A stretch of DNA of 64,000 nucleotides from JANMCE01 sp031410595 (GCA_031410595.1 JANNZM010000012.1:1-64000), one strand, 5' to 3'. Counted from the first letter of the stretch, positions 8,788 through 17,832 are shown. Made by a program: numbers and translations. The notes: generated from the letters alone by a model not told the origin.

Positions 8788-10035
8788 CTACAGATCAGGT
8801 TCGTAGTCGAAACTGAACGAGCTGACCCACACGATGTCGCCCGCTTTTGCTCCCGCCATCGACAGCGCCCGACCCACACCGATCTTTTCGAATCGATAGT
8901 CGATGTACGCCAACGCGTCCGCGGACGTCGTATCGGAAATGGCAACAACGCGCTCCGCGGTGCGACCAAGCACGCGGAACTCACCGTCGCCAATACGTTC
9001 GACCCGGATGCCTTCGGGCTCCGGCCGCAGAATGACGAACGCGTCCCGTTCCGGCTCCTGGTTGCGAGCGAACTTTACCAGATCGAACAGGCCACCAACG
9101 ACCGGGCGCAGGCCCTGATGGGTGACGGCCGACATGGTGAGACCGTCGAACTCGAGCTCGGCCACGTCGGCCTTGGTACCCACGATCAAGCGGGGGCGTT
9201 GCATCAGTTCGGGCTCGTAGGCCTCCAGCTCATGCAGCAGGATCTTGAGCTGGTCGTCGGGCCCGACGCCATCGACGGGAGCCAGGTCGAGCAGGATGCA
9301 CAGCACACGCGCCCGCTCGATATGGCGAAGGAACTGGTGACCGAGGCCACGACCCTCGCTGGCCCCCTCGATCAGCCCGGGAATGTCGGCCACGATCATC
9401 TCGGACGAGTCATCAATACGGACCACCCCGAGGTGCGGCTCAAGGGTAGTGAACGGGTAATTGGCAATCTTTGGTCGAGCCGCGGAAATCGACGAGATGA
9501 ACGTGCTCTTACCTGCGTTCGGAAATCCAACGAGAGCGACGTCGGCCATCAATTTGAGTTCGAGCTTGAGCCACTTCTCGACGCCATACTCGCCCTGTTC
9601 GGCGAAGCTGGGAGCGCGACGCTTGTTCGACAGGAACTTGGCGTTACCCCGCCCACCGCGGCCACCCTCGGCCGCCAGGTAGCGATCGCCGTGGGCGACC
9701 AGGTCGGCGAGACGCTCGTGGGTGTACATGTCGAACACCTGGGTGCCTTCGGGTACGGCGATCATCATGTCGACGCCACCTCGACCGTGCATGTCCTTGC
9801 CCTTGCCGTTCAGGCCGTCCTTGGCCCGACGGTGTGGGTGATCCCGGAAAGGTAGAAGCGAGGCAGCGTTGCGGTCGGCCACCAGCCAAATGTTGCCGCC
9901 ATCGCCGCCATCGCCGCCGTTGGGCCCGCCCATGGCCTCCGGGCCTTCACGACGGAACGCGACGCAACCCGCCCCACCATCGCCGCCGCGAACATTTAGT
10001 TGGGCCTCGTCAACAAACGCACTCATAAGAGACAT
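8788..10035 (-). CDS. obgE: Obg-family GTPase (ObgE/CgtA)
   Basis: Large-subunit assembly GTPase Obg, 415 residues from ATG 10035. Order: glycine-rich Obg fold (about 1-158), G domain with P-loop GFPNAGKST at 170-178 and a DIPGLIEGA switch II, then a C-terminal OCT domain. The guanine-specificity motif reads GTKAD instead of NKxD, a tolerated variation in this family. A Shine-Dalgarno GAGGGG lies 8-9 nt before ATG 10035, which decides against the in-frame ATG at 10026 and the TTG at 10038. Usually obgE follows rplU-rpmA directly; here two + strand genes separate it from rpmA, so it must have its own promoter in the 10036-10207 gap. Confidence 0.95.
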   Translation of the reverse strand: MSLMSAFVDEAQLNVRGGDGGAGCVAFRREGPEAMGGPNGGDGGDGGNIWLVADRNAASLLPFRDHPHRRAKDGLNGKGKDMHGRGGVDMMIAVPEGTQVFDMYTHERLADLVAHGDRYLAAEGGRGGRGNAKFLSNKRRAPSFAEQGEYGVEKWLKLELKLMADVALVGFPNAGKSTFISSISAARPKIANYPFTTLEPHLGVVRIDDSSEMIVADIPGLIEGASEGRGLGHQFLRHIERARVLCILLDLAPVDGVGPDDQLKILLHELEAYEPELMQRPRLIVGTKADVAELEFDGLTMSAVTHQGLRPVVGGLFDLVKFARNQEPERDAFVILRPEPEGIRVERIGDGEFRVLGRTAERVVAISDTTSADALAYIDYRFEKIGVGRALSMAGAKAGDIVWVSSFSFDYEPDL

Positions 10036-10082
10036 CAAGGCTACCCCTCATTGCCTCGTTCGGCCGCTACCGCTTCCCCTCA

Positions 10083-10107
10083 CTCGGACTCGCTTCGCTC
10101 AAACAAT
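10083..10107 (+). repeat. Intergenic repeat, copy 1 (inverted relative to 24551)
   Basis: These 25 bases are the exact reverse complement of 24551-24575, and the adjoining sequence (GCTACCGCTT at about 10066) resembles the GGTAGCG-containing part of the same element near 24600 and 25990. It sits between obgE and dgt. A related decayed unit (GCTCGGCTCAAACAGTCTG) follows at about 10149. Confidence 0.7.
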
Positions 10108-10194
10108 CCTGAAGTGACCCGCAATGCCGCCAGCCGCAACATGCCTCGCTCGGCTCAAACAGTCTGAAAGGGCGTCTCTGTCATACCCCCTCTG

Positions 10195-10200
10195 TACCAT
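10195..10200 (+). promoter_or_regulatory. -10 box (TACCAT) of a probable leaderless dgt promoter
   Basis: TACCAT lies exactly 7 nt before ATG 10208 and no ribosome-binding site is present. This supports the chosen dgt start over an upstream in-frame ATG at 10124, which would give a repeat-encoded N-terminus. Confidence 0.5.
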
Positions 10201-10207
10201 CATCTTC

Positions 10208-11332
10208 ATGAGTAGCGAGCCGACCGACCGAGCCGACCGATGGGCCGCCACTATGGCCGGTCACGCGGCCGACGCCGACTTCCGAACCGCCCATTTCGGC
10301 GCCACAGCCGGGCCCGGAAAGCACGTTCCGATCTCCCGTCTGGTGCGCGAGGAACGCGAGGCTGTGCATCTGTCTGATGGCGCAACACTTGCCATTGGCG
10401 GCGGCCGGCGTGCCACGGAGGAAGAGCCTGACCCGTGGCGTACCTGTTTCGAACGGGACCGAGATCGCATTCTGCATGCCAGCGCGTTCCGGCGGCTCAG
10501 CGGCAAGACGCAGGTCTTCGTGTTTCCGGCCGATCACCAGCGCACCCGCATGACCCACGCTCTTGAGGTGGCCCAGGTCGCGGTCGGCGTGGCCCAGGCG
10601 CTCGGGCTCAATGCCGCACTCACCGAGGCCATTGCCCTCGGCCATGATTGCGGTCACGGGCCCGGCGGTCATGCCAGTGAGGATGCGCTCTCGCCGTACC
10701 TTCCCGACGGTTACGACCATGCGGTGTGGGGTGCCGATGTGGTTTTGACCCCACTCAATCTCTGTGCCGAAACGCTTGACGGCATTCGTAACCACAGTTG
10801 GTCTCGACCGGCGTCAGCCACGCCCGAGGGTGAGGTCGTGGCCTGGGCCGATCGCATTGCGTACGTCTGCCACGATTTCGAAGACGCCGAGAGCACAGGT
10901 CTGGTGCACGCGTCCGAGCTTCCAGGGGCAGTGCGCGATGTGTGCGGCCTCCGGCGGAGCACGCAGATTTCGGTGTTCATGCGCTCCATGATCGACGCTG
11001 CCGGTCGCACCGGCCGGGTCGGGATGGGTGCGAGCGAGGCCGATGCCCTCGCCGCGTTCCGGGCGTTCAATTACGAACAGATCTATCTCCGCCCGGCTTC
11101 GGTCGAGCAGGCCAAATCCGTCATTGCGGTGCTCCGGGCCCTGGTCGATCGCTACCTCGCCCGGCCCGACGATCTGCCGCTTGCGCAGCGCAGGCAGGCT
11201 GAGATGGAAGGGCTGGTGCACACGGCGGTGAGTTACGTGGGCGGCATGACCGACCGCTACGCCTGTCAGCAGGCGGTGCTTTTGCTCGACTGGCCGCTTG
11301 ACCAACTGCCTCGCGGCGTCGGCGGCCTCTAG
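10208..11332 (+). CDS. dgt: dGTPase-like HD-domain triphosphohydrolase
   Basis: Deoxyguanosine triphosphate triphosphohydrolase-like protein, 374 residues, which would hydrolyse dNTPs to deoxynucleosides and triphosphate. The HD metal site is visible as THALEV (H117) and GHDCGHGPGGH (H146, D147), preceded by the family motif ASAFRRLSGKTQV around residue 91. It is the short bacterial form often named dgt type 2. Start ATG 10208 is supported by a -10 box at 7 nt. It is followed by usp 75 bp downstream on the same strand. The pair sits inverted between rpmA and obgE, breaking a usually contiguous operon. Confidence 0.85.
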   Translation: MSSEPTDRADRWAATMAGHAADADFRTAHFGATAGPGKHVPISRLVREEREAVHLSDGATLAIGGGRRATEEEPDPWRTCFERDRDRILHASAFRRLSGKTQVFVFPADHQRTRMTHALEVAQVAVGVAQALGLNAALTEAIALGHDCGHGPGGHASEDALSPYLPDGYDHAVWGADVVLTPLNLCAETLDGIRNHSWSRPASATPEGEVVAWADRIAYVCHDFEDAESTGLVHASELPGAVRDVCGLRRSTQISVFMRSMIDAAGRTGRVGMGASEADALAAFRAFNYEQIYLRPASVEQAKSVIAVLRALVDRYLARPDDLPLAQRRQAEMEGLVHTAVSYVGGMTDRYACQQAVLLLDWPLDQLPRGVGGL

Positions 11333-11407
11333 CGCCCGGGTCTCGCGCAGGTCCGATCATGACCAAAGGCCCTAGTTCTCCCCTGCCTTCCGGCCCAGCA
11401 TAAGAGC

Positions 11408-12280
11408 ATGACGAACGAGATCGCGGTTGGCTTCAACGGTTCTGATTCCTCGCGCGAGGCTGCGCTGTGGGCTGCCGGCGAGGCGCACGCCCGAGACACC
11501 AGTCTGCGCATCATCACCCGATACGAGATTCCCGTCACCGGTGAACCGGGCGGACCATTCATCATTGCCGAGGTCATGGATTCCATCGTCCAGCAGGCCA
11601 CCGACGCGGGCGAGGCCATGGCGAAGGCGATCACGGCGAAATATCCAGACCTCAAGGTCGTCCTCGATGTCACCATGGGTGCGGCCCGAACCGGGTTGAC
11701 CCATGACCTTGACCCGACCAGCCTGCTGGTAGTCGGGTCAACCAGCCACGACGGTCTCGCGGGCTTCTTCCTCGGCAGCACGGCACGATGGGCGGCGCGG
11801 CATAGTCCTTGCCCGGTCGTGATCGTGCGAGGCGCTGCGACCCGTGGCCGTCCTGACCGCATTGTGGTCGGTGCCGACGGTTCTGCGGCCGCCGGAAATG
11901 CCCTGCAGTGGGCGGCTGACGAAGCCGACCTACACCAGGTCGAACTTGTCATTGTCCACAGTTGGCTCTACCCGTACCTCGGCTCCGACTCCAGCCGTTC
12001 CCAGGGTCGAGACATCAGCGAGGTTGATGCCGCTTGTGTGCTGGAGGCCGCCGTAGCCACCGCGCGAGAGCGGTGTGCGGCCAGCGTCAGCGGCCTCCTT
12101 GTGGAAAAGAGTCCGGCCAGCGGGTTGCTCGAAACGGTGCGCGACGGTGATCTGCTTGTGCTCGGGTCACGTGGCCGAGGCGCAATCGCAGCCGGGCTGC
12201 TGGGCTCCACCGTCAACAGCGTGGTGGAGCATGTAGCTGTGCCCGTGGTGGTCGTGCGCGGGGCCAACGACACGGTCTGA
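11408..12280 (+). CDS. Tandem universal stress protein
   Basis: A 290-residue protein made of two UspA domains (about 4-140 and 146-288). The second domain ends with the ATP-binding pattern GSRGRGAIAAGLLGS and the terminal V-A-V-P-V-V-V-V-R strand; the first has a similar but weaker GSTSHDGLAGFFLGS, so both may bind ATP. Actinobacterial tandem Usp proteins are linked to dormancy, hypoxia and redox stress. The ATG has at most a weak AAGAG upstream. A strong hairpin terminator follows 32 bp after the stop. Family certain, physiological trigger unknown. Confidence 0.9.
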   Translation: MTNEIAVGFNGSDSSREAALWAAGEAHARDTSLRIITRYEIPVTGEPGGPFIIAEVMDSIVQQATDAGEAMAKAITAKYPDLKVVLDVTMGAARTGLTHDLDPTSLLVVGSTSHDGLAGFFLGSTARWAARHSPCPVVIVRGAATRGRPDRIVVGADGSAAAGNALQWAADEADLHQVELVIVHSWLYPYLGSDSSRSQGRDISEVDAACVLEAAVATARERCAASVSGLLVEKSPASGLLETVRDGDLLVLGSRGRGAIAAGLLGSTVNSVVEHVAVPVVVVRGANDTV

Positions 12281-12311
12281 GGGCCACGGCATTCTCGGGC
12301 CCATTCGACGC

Positions 12312-12349
12312 GATGATGCCCGGCCACGGGACTGTGGCCGGGCATCATC
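12312..12349 (+). terminator. Strong hairpin, terminator of usp
   Basis: A perfect 16-bp stem (12312-12327 with 12334-12349) around a 6 nt loop GGGACT, 32 bp after the usp stop. It lacks a clear T run, as is common for actinobacterial terminators, and could act in both directions. The rest of the 12281-12560 gap (280 bp) holds a second hairpin and no visible gene. Confidence 0.7.
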
Positions 12350-12507
12350 CGAGCCACGCTTACGGCAGCGTTGCCCGTGGGGTTCGAGCATGGTGGACGA
12401 AGCCGAGGATCACCAACACCGCTGAGCGCAACCGAGCACTCGGTCACCAAGACAGCAGGACCTTCTGCTCTCCACCCGCCCACCAACGACCTGAGCCGAG
12501 ACGCGAC

Positions 12508-12537
12508 GATGCCCCGGGCCAGCGGCGCCGGGGCATC
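12508..12537 (-). terminator. Hairpin terminator of the rplU-rpmA operon
   Basis: A perfect 10-bp stem (12508-12517 with 12528-12537) around a 10 nt loop, 23 bp beyond the rpmA stop on the minus strand. It shares the GATGCCC/GGGCATC edge with the hairpin at 12312. It would separate the ribosomal genes from the distant obgE. Confidence 0.65.
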
Positions 12538-12560
12538 ATGCGTTTCAGGTAGTGCGGTGT

Positions 12561-12821
12561 TCAGTCAGCGGCGGGAGCGAGCACGTCAACGACCTTGCGG
12601 CCCTTGCGCTCACCGAACTTCACCGAACCGTTCGCGAGAGCGAAGAGCGTGTCGTCCTTGCCGATGCCGACATTGAGCCCCGGGTGGAACCGGGTGCCAC
12701 GCTGGCGAACCAGGATGGTACCGGCGTGAATGGCCGTACCGTCGAACACCTTGACGCCGAGGCGCTGGGCATTGGAGTCACGACCGTTGCGGGTTGATCC
12801 GCCACCTTTGGTTTTTGACAT
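12561..12821 (-). CDS. rpmA: 50S ribosomal protein L27
   Basis: Ribosomal protein L27, 86 residues, which contributes to the peptidyl transferase region of the large subunit. The N-terminal MSKTKGGGSTRNGRDSNAQR and the G-T-R-F-H-P-G motif are diagnostic. There is no Firmicutes-type N-terminal extension needing cleavage. It starts 14 bp after the rplU stop, in the standard rplU-rpmA operon, with a hairpin terminator after it. Confidence 0.98.
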   Translation of the reverse strand: MSKTKGGGSTRNGRDSNAQRLGVKVFDGTAIHAGTILVRQRGTRFHPGLNVGIGKDDTLFALANGSVKFGERKGRKVVDVLAPAAD

Positions 12822-12835
12822 TTCAGCCTCCTCGA

Positions 12836-13147
12836 TCAGCCGACGGAGATCTTGGTGATCTCGACGGTGCTGTAGTGCTGGCGATGACCCCAGCGCTTGC
12901 GGTTGTTGGACTTGTTCTTGTACGAGAAACCGTTGATCTTCGGGCCCTTGGCCTCGCCGATGACCTTCCCGGTAACGGAAGCGCCCTTCAGCTGATCGGG
13001 GGTGGCGAGCACCTTGGTACCGTCGACGACGAGCAGCGTGTCAAAGGTGACCGTGCTTCCGTCTTCGACTCCGAGGAGTTCGACATTGAGGGTCTGGCCC
13101 TCAGAGACTCGTTCTTGTTTGCCACCAGTGGCGATTACGGCGTACAT
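12836..13147 (-). CDS. rplU: 50S ribosomal protein L21
   Basis: Ribosomal protein L21, 103 residues, a large-subunit assembly protein binding 23S rRNA. The start MYAVIATGGKQERVSEGQ and the C-terminal HRQHYSTVEITKI are typical. A possible -10 box TAGGAT (minus strand, 13157-13162) lies 9 nt before the ATG, so the leader would be very short, with no room for an L21 leader RNA. The RNase E/G gene ends 40 bp upstream on the same strand and may be co-transcribed. Confidence 0.97.
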   Translation of the reverse strand: MYAVIATGGKQERVSEGQTLNVELLGVEDGSTVTFDTLLVVDGTKVLATPDQLKGASVTGKVIGEAKGPKINGFSYKNKSNNRKRWGHRQHYSTVEITKISVG

Positions 13148-13187
13148 AGCCTGACGATCCTAGTCGGTAGCGGGCGTGATGGGAAAC

Positions 13188-15071
13188 TCATGAAAGCAGG
13201 GCGGGGTCGACGATGAGGCCCCGACCCGAACAGATCGAACACTGATCGGCGTAGGACGTGAGCAGCCCTTCACCAATGCGTTTGCGGGTCATTTCGACCA
13301 AGCCCAGCTCAGAGATGTCGAACACTTGGGTTCGTGTCTTGTCCCTGGCCAGGGCATGCTTGAACGAGCTGACCACTTTGGTGCGGTTTTCCTTGATCTC
13401 CATGTCTATGAAGTCAATGACGATGATGCCGCCGATATCCCGCAAACGGAGCTGATGCGCCACCTCCGCCGCCGCCTCCAGGTTGTTTTGCAGCACGGTG
13501 GCCTCAAGGCTGGTGGAACCAACGTTCTTGCCGGTGTTTACGTCGATAACCGTCAGCGCCTCGGTGTGCTCGATGATGAGGGACCCGCCCGACGGCAGCC
13601 ACACCTTGCGGTCAAGCGCCTTGTGGACCTGCTCGTGGATGTGGGTGTGCTCGAACAGCGCAAGACCTTCGGCCTTCGGGTCGTAGTACTGCACCCGGTC
13701 GACCAGTGCTGGGCTGATGGCGCCGACGTAGTCACGGACATCGTCGAACAGCGCCTTGTCGTCGATGATGATCTGGCGGTAGTTGGCGTTGAATTCCTCG
13801 CGGATGACGCGCACGGCCATATCGGGTTCGCGATAGAGCAGCGCCGGTGATTTCGATTGCTTGGCCAACGCCTCGATCTGGTTCCACTGCGAGAGCAGAC
13901 GCAACACGTCGGCGCGTAGTTCTTCCTCCACCACGCCTTCGGCCGCGGTACGCACAATGACGCCGTGCTGCTCGGGCTTCACCTTGTCGAGAATGGAGCG
14001 CAGGCGCTTGCGTTCGTCATCGGGCAAGCGCTTGGAGATGCCGTAGGTCTTGGAATTGGGGATCAGCACCACGAAGCGGCCGGGAAGGGAGACCTCTTGG
14101 GTGAGCCGCGCCCCCTTGGCCCCGATGGGGTTCTTGGTGACCTGGCACACAATCATCTGCTTGGCCTTGAGCATCGTCTCGATGCGTGGCTTGACACCAC
14201 GCGTGACCTTGGGGCCATCCACGTCGTCAAGCTCGGCCGACACGTCACCCGCGTAAAGCACCGCGTTCTTGGGTGTTGAGATATCGACGAACGCGGCCTC
14301 CATACCGGGCAGCACGTTTTGCACCTTGCCGAGGTAGATGTTGCCGTGGATCTCGCTGACGTCGTCGGACGGGCGGCTCACGTAGTGCTCGATCAGGCTG
14401 CGCCCTTCAAGGACGGCGATCTGCTTGACGCCTTCGGTAACGTGCACGGCCATGAGGTAGCGGCCAACCGCCTTGCCGTTGCGGGACTGGCCCCGGCGGG
14501 CGGCGAGTGTCTCTTCGGAGAGTTCGATAGCGGTGCCCGACATGGTGGCCTGGACCGGGACGGCTGGGGTGCGCTTGCGCTGCTGCTGGGGCTGCTTGGC
14601 CCCGGTCTGCCTTCCGGGCTCGCGGGGCGGGCGGGGTGCGCGCGGCTCGCCGTTGGCCGGGGCAGCCGGAGCGCCAGATCCGGCGCCTGAACGACCGCGG
14701 CCGCCACGACGACGCTTATTCCCCGAAGAGGGCGCACTGACGAGCTCGCCCGTGGGCGCAACGTCAGCTGCGGCCGACGGGCGCGTGTCACCGATCTGGG
14801 GACGGCGACGGGGCGCAGGCGCGGGGGTATCGGCCGTGTTGGTCTCCACTCTGCCCTCGCCCGGTGGGTCGGGCAGTTCGGGGTTGTTGGCGTCGTCGGG
14901 CGACGAGCCCGCCGGGCGGGTGCGGCCCCGACCGCCGCGTGAGCCACGACGACGCTTCCGAGCAGCTGCCGCGGCGGCTGATTCAGGTCCGGCTGGTCCA
15001 CCGGACGAACTGCTCGACGCGATGTCGGGTGCGGGGGCGTTCAGGTCGCCGCCTGCGACTGATTCGGTCAT
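13188..15071 (-). CDS. rne: Ribonuclease E/G
   Basis: RNase E/G endoribonuclease, 627 residues, for mRNA decay and rRNA processing. The first 190 residues are a disordered Arg/Gly/Pro-rich tail of the actinobacterial type; then come an S1 domain, the 5'-sensor region and the DNase I-like catalytic core with two metal-binding aspartates in VIDVNTGKNVGS and IIVIDFIDME. Near the C-terminus CSICSGRG gives the CxxC zinc-link of the family. The protein ends soon after the zinc link, so the C-terminal scaffold of E. coli RNase E is absent and the basic scaffold is N-terminal instead. AGGAGG lies 4 nt before the ATG, and the start is 9 bp after the stop of the DUF2344 gene, implying coupling. Confidence 0.92.
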   Translation of the reverse strand: MTESVAGGDLNAPAPDIASSSSSGGPAGPESAAAAAARKRRRGSRGGRGRTRPAGSSPDDANNPELPDPPGEGRVETNTADTPAPAPRRRPQIGDTRPSAAADVAPTGELVSAPSSGNKRRRGGRGRSGAGSGAPAAPANGEPRAPRPPREPGRQTGAKQPQQQRKRTPAVPVQATMSGTAIELSEETLAARRGQSRNGKAVGRYLMAVHVTEGVKQIAVLEGRSLIEHYVSRPSDDVSEIHGNIYLGKVQNVLPGMEAAFVDISTPKNAVLYAGDVSAELDDVDGPKVTRGVKPRIETMLKAKQMIVCQVTKNPIGAKGARLTQEVSLPGRFVVLIPNSKTYGISKRLPDDERKRLRSILDKVKPEQHGVIVRTAAEGVVEEELRADVLRLLSQWNQIEALAKQSKSPALLYREPDMAVRVIREEFNANYRQIIIDDKALFDDVRDYVGAISPALVDRVQYYDPKAEGLALFEHTHIHEQVHKALDRKVWLPSGGSLIIEHTEALTVIDVNTGKNVGSTSLEATVLQNNLEAAAEVAHQLRLRDIGGIIVIDFIDMEIKENRTKVVSSFKHALARDKTRTQVFDISELGLVEMTRKRIGEGLLTSYADQCSICSGRGLIVDPALLS

Positions 15072-15080
15072 GATTCCTCC

Positions 15081-15794
15081 TCATACGCACACCTCGGTGT
15101 GCGTCGCCGTCGTCGCCTCGAGTGGGAGGGGTTCCACTCTGGCGCCGTCGGCCTCGATCCATTGATGGGTGCGCAGGACTCTGCCAATCCGTTCCTCGAC
15201 ATCATCGAGTTCAGGGAAAAGCACCTGCACGAGTTCTACCGGCCGCAACCCACGGCCTTCTGTAGCAATGTCCGCCTCCAAGAGCACATGGCCCTCATCG
15301 GTTCGGACGGATAGCTGCTTGATTGCCGAGCGAACATCATCCCGGCTCTCAATTCCTTTGCGCGAACGCGTAAGCATGACCGTATCGGCATCAAGCAGAC
15401 GTCGGACGGATACCTCAAGGTCCTCAGCGGTGACGCCGCGCATGGTGAACACCCATGAGCACAACGTGACATCGGACTGCAGGGATGGTGCGGACCGTTC
15501 GATAACGACTGCAGCGGTCGCTTCCAACCCGATCGGCAAGCAACGAGTGAGCCGAGCTGGCAGGTCGGAGATGTCGAAGGCTTCGACCATGTCGATGTCG
15601 ATGTACTCGGCCAAGGATTCATGACCGGTTGAGAGCGCCAGCCCGAAGTGCATCTTGGGCCGGGGCGAGAAGCCCTCGGTGTACATCACCCGAAGACTCG
15701 CCCGCCGCAGGGCGCGTTCCCACATTCGGGCAACGTCACGATGACTCGTGAAACGAACCTTGCCCGTCTTGGAAAACCGAACCCGTACCCGCAT
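15081..15794 (-). CDS. Radical-SAM-linked DUF2344 protein
   Basis: A 237-residue protein of the DUF2344 / TIGR03936 family, found next to or fused with the radical SAM protein encoded just upstream. The N-terminal signature V-R-F-S-K-T-G-K-V-R-F-T-S-H-R-D and the segment EGFSPRPKMHFGLALSTG identify it. Biochemical function is not known to me; the constant pairing suggests it is a substrate-handling partner of the radical SAM enzyme. I chose ATG 15794; GTG 15800 would add two residues. A longer frame reaching upstream overlaps the neighbouring gene and was rejected. The gene sits 7 bp after the radical SAM stop and 9 bp before the RNase E/G start. Confidence 0.8.
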   Translation of the reverse strand: MRVRVRFSKTGKVRFTSHRDVARMWERALRRASLRVMYTEGFSPRPKMHFGLALSTGHESLAEYIDIDMVEAFDISDLPARLTRCLPIGLEATAAVVIERSAPSLQSDVTLCSWVFTMRGVTAEDLEVSVRRLLDADTVMLTRSRKGIESRDDVRSAIKQLSVRTDEGHVLLEADIATEGRGLRPVELVQVLFPELDDVEERIGRVLRTHQWIEADGARVEPLPLEATTATHTEVCV

Positions 15795-15801
15795 ACTCAC
15801 G

Positions 15802-17775
15802 TCAGCTGCCACCAACCGGAACGGGTTCGACGGTGCGGCGAGGGAGCCCAAGGCTGACCGGCACCACATGACCAACTGACAGGTCCTGACCGGTGCCCTG
15901 GCTGCCACCCGCGGGCGGAACCGGTGAGGCCACGACATGCTCGATGCCGTAGCCGGTGCAGACGCCGCAGTCGTAACACGGTGTCCAGCGGCAGTCCTCC
16001 ACACCGTGTTCGGCAAGCGCGTCCTGCCAGTCCTGCCAGAGGAAGTCTTTGTGCAGGCCGGCCGAAATGTGCTGCCACGGCAACACCTCGGTCTCTTCGC
16101 GATGCCGATGCACGTACCACGCAAAGTCGAGCCCTTCGGCGGCCATCGCCTCTTCCCAACGACCTATCTCGAAGCACTCGCTCCACTCTTGGAAGGTGCC
16201 GCCGGCGCGCCACACGCGTTCGATCACGCGACCGATGCGACGGTCACCACGGCTGGCCAGACCTTCGACCACTGAAGCGCGCGAGTCGTGCCACTTGAGG
16301 GTGACGCCCTTCATTTTTTGGGTGGCGTCACGTAACAGCTGGATCTTGCGGCGCAGTTCGGTTTCGGTATTCTGCCCGAACCACTGGAACGGCGTGTGCG
16401 ACTTCGGTACGAAACCGCCGAGGCTGATTGTGACCGACGCCCGGTTGGAATGCTTCTTACCAATGGCCGCACAATTGGCCGCAAGATCGGCAATACCGAG
16501 CGTGTCGGAGTCCATCTCGGTGGGCAGTCCGGTGAGGAAGTAGAGCTTCATGCGGCTCCACCCGTTGCCGTACGCGGAGTCGACGGCCGAGTAGAGATCT
16601 TCCTCGGTGATGAGCTTATTGATGACCTGACGCAGCCGCCACGAGCCCGCTTCGGGCGCGAAGGTGAGACCACTTCGTCGGGCCTTGGCGACCTGCGCCG
16701 CCACGCCAACGGTGAACGCATCGACACGCAAAGACGGCAATGACACGCTGATCTGACCGCATCCGGTGGGGTCTTCCATGGCGTCGGAGACGGTGGTGGC
16801 AATGCCGGAGAAGTCGGCGGTGGACAGTGAGGTAAGGGCCACTTCGTCGTAGCCGGTGCGCAACAGTCCCTGCTGCACCATGGTGCGAACCTGGTCAGCC
16901 GGACGTTCGCGCACGGGCCGGGTGATCATGCCTGCCTGGCAGAACCGACAGCCTCGGGTACAGCCACGGAACACTTCGACGTTGAGTCGATCGTGCACCA
17001 CTTCGGTGAGCGGCACCAATTGGTTTTTGGGGTACGGGTAGGCGCCTAGGTCGGCAATAGTCCGCTTTTCTACCTGGGCGGGCACGTCGGGGTAGCGCGG
17101 CGTGACCGACTTGAGGTCCTGGCCGTCGTACTCGACGTCGTACATCGACGGCACGTACACACCCATGATGTGCGACAGCTCACGCAGCACGTTCTCACGC
17201 GAACCGGGCGTGCGGCCCGACTTCTTCCACTCGCGCAACACCACCGTGATATCTGCGATGACTTCTTCTCCGTCACCCATGACGAAAACGTCGACGTACT
17301 CGGCCAGCGGTTCGGGGTTGAAGGTGGCGTGACCGCCCGCCATCACAATGGGGTGTGACGCGTCTCGCTGATCGTTGCGCACTGGCACACCGGCCAGGTC
17401 GACGCAGTTCAGCAGGTTGGTATAGACGAGTTCGGCCGACAGGTTGAAGGCCAACACGTCGAACTCGGCCGCAGAACGGTGGGTATCGACGGAGAACAAG
17501 GGAACGTTCTGCTGGCGAAGAAGACCTTCCATGTCGTGCCACGGCGCGTAGGAACGCTCGGCAACCGCATCGTCGCGCTCGTTGAGCAGCTCGTAGAGGA
17601 TTTGCAAACCCTGGTTGGGAAGGCCGACTTCGTAGGTGTCAGGGTAGGTCAGCAGCCAGGCAACCTTGTCGGGGCGATGCTCGGGGCACTGCGAACCGTC
17701 CTCGCAACCGATGTATCGGGCGGGTTTTTGAACTTTGGCGAGAAGTGGTTCCAAAACGGGCCAGAGGTTCGACAT
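15802..17775 (-). CDS. B12-binding-type radical SAM protein (TIGR03960 family)
   Basis: A 657-residue radical SAM protein of the TIGR03960 family. The [4Fe-4S] motif CTRGCRFC places cysteines at residues 272, 276 and 279, preceded by a Rossmann-like N-terminal region of the B12-binding type and followed by a long C-terminal extension rich in Cys/His (a CRWTPCYDCGVC cluster) that may hold a further cofactor. Substrate unknown; the family neighbours RNase E/G and L21/L27 genes in many actinobacteria and firmicutes, which hints at an RNA or ribosome modification, but that is inference. A -10 box TAGACT (minus strand, 17785-17790) lies 9 nt before the ATG. Confidence 0.82.
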   Translation of the reverse strand: MSNLWPVLEPLLAKVQKPARYIGCEDGSQCPEHRPDKVAWLLTYPDTYEVGLPNQGLQILYELLNERDDAVAERSYAPWHDMEGLLRQQNVPLFSVDTHRSAAEFDVLAFNLSAELVYTNLLNCVDLAGVPVRNDQRDASHPIVMAGGHATFNPEPLAEYVDVFVMGDGEEVIADITVVLREWKKSGRTPGSRENVLRELSHIMGVYVPSMYDVEYDGQDLKSVTPRYPDVPAQVEKRTIADLGAYPYPKNQLVPLTEVVHDRLNVEVFRGCTRGCRFCQAGMITRPVRERPADQVRTMVQQGLLRTGYDEVALTSLSTADFSGIATTVSDAMEDPTGCGQISVSLPSLRVDAFTVGVAAQVAKARRSGLTFAPEAGSWRLRQVINKLITEEDLYSAVDSAYGNGWSRMKLYFLTGLPTEMDSDTLGIADLAANCAAIGKKHSNRASVTISLGGFVPKSHTPFQWFGQNTETELRRKIQLLRDATQKMKGVTLKWHDSRASVVEGLASRGDRRIGRVIERVWRAGGTFQEWSECFEIGRWEEAMAAEGLDFAWYVHRHREETEVLPWQHISAGLHKDFLWQDWQDALAEHGVEDCRWTPCYDCGVCTGYGIEHVVASPVPPAGGSQGTGQDLSVGHVVPVSLGLPRRTVEPVPVGGS

Positions 17776-17832
17776 GACCCCGGAAGTCTAACGCGACCGT
17801 CTGAAATCAGTTTGGTCGAGCAAAATCACCCG

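Noticed and set aside
8662..9855. 397-codon open frame antisense to obgE and proB
   Set aside because: Spans two well-supported genes on the other strand; shadow of GC-rich codon structure.
13148..13187. L21 leader RNA autoregulatory element
   Set aside because: Only 40 bp lie before rplU and the -10-like box is 9 nt from the start, leaving no space for the structure.
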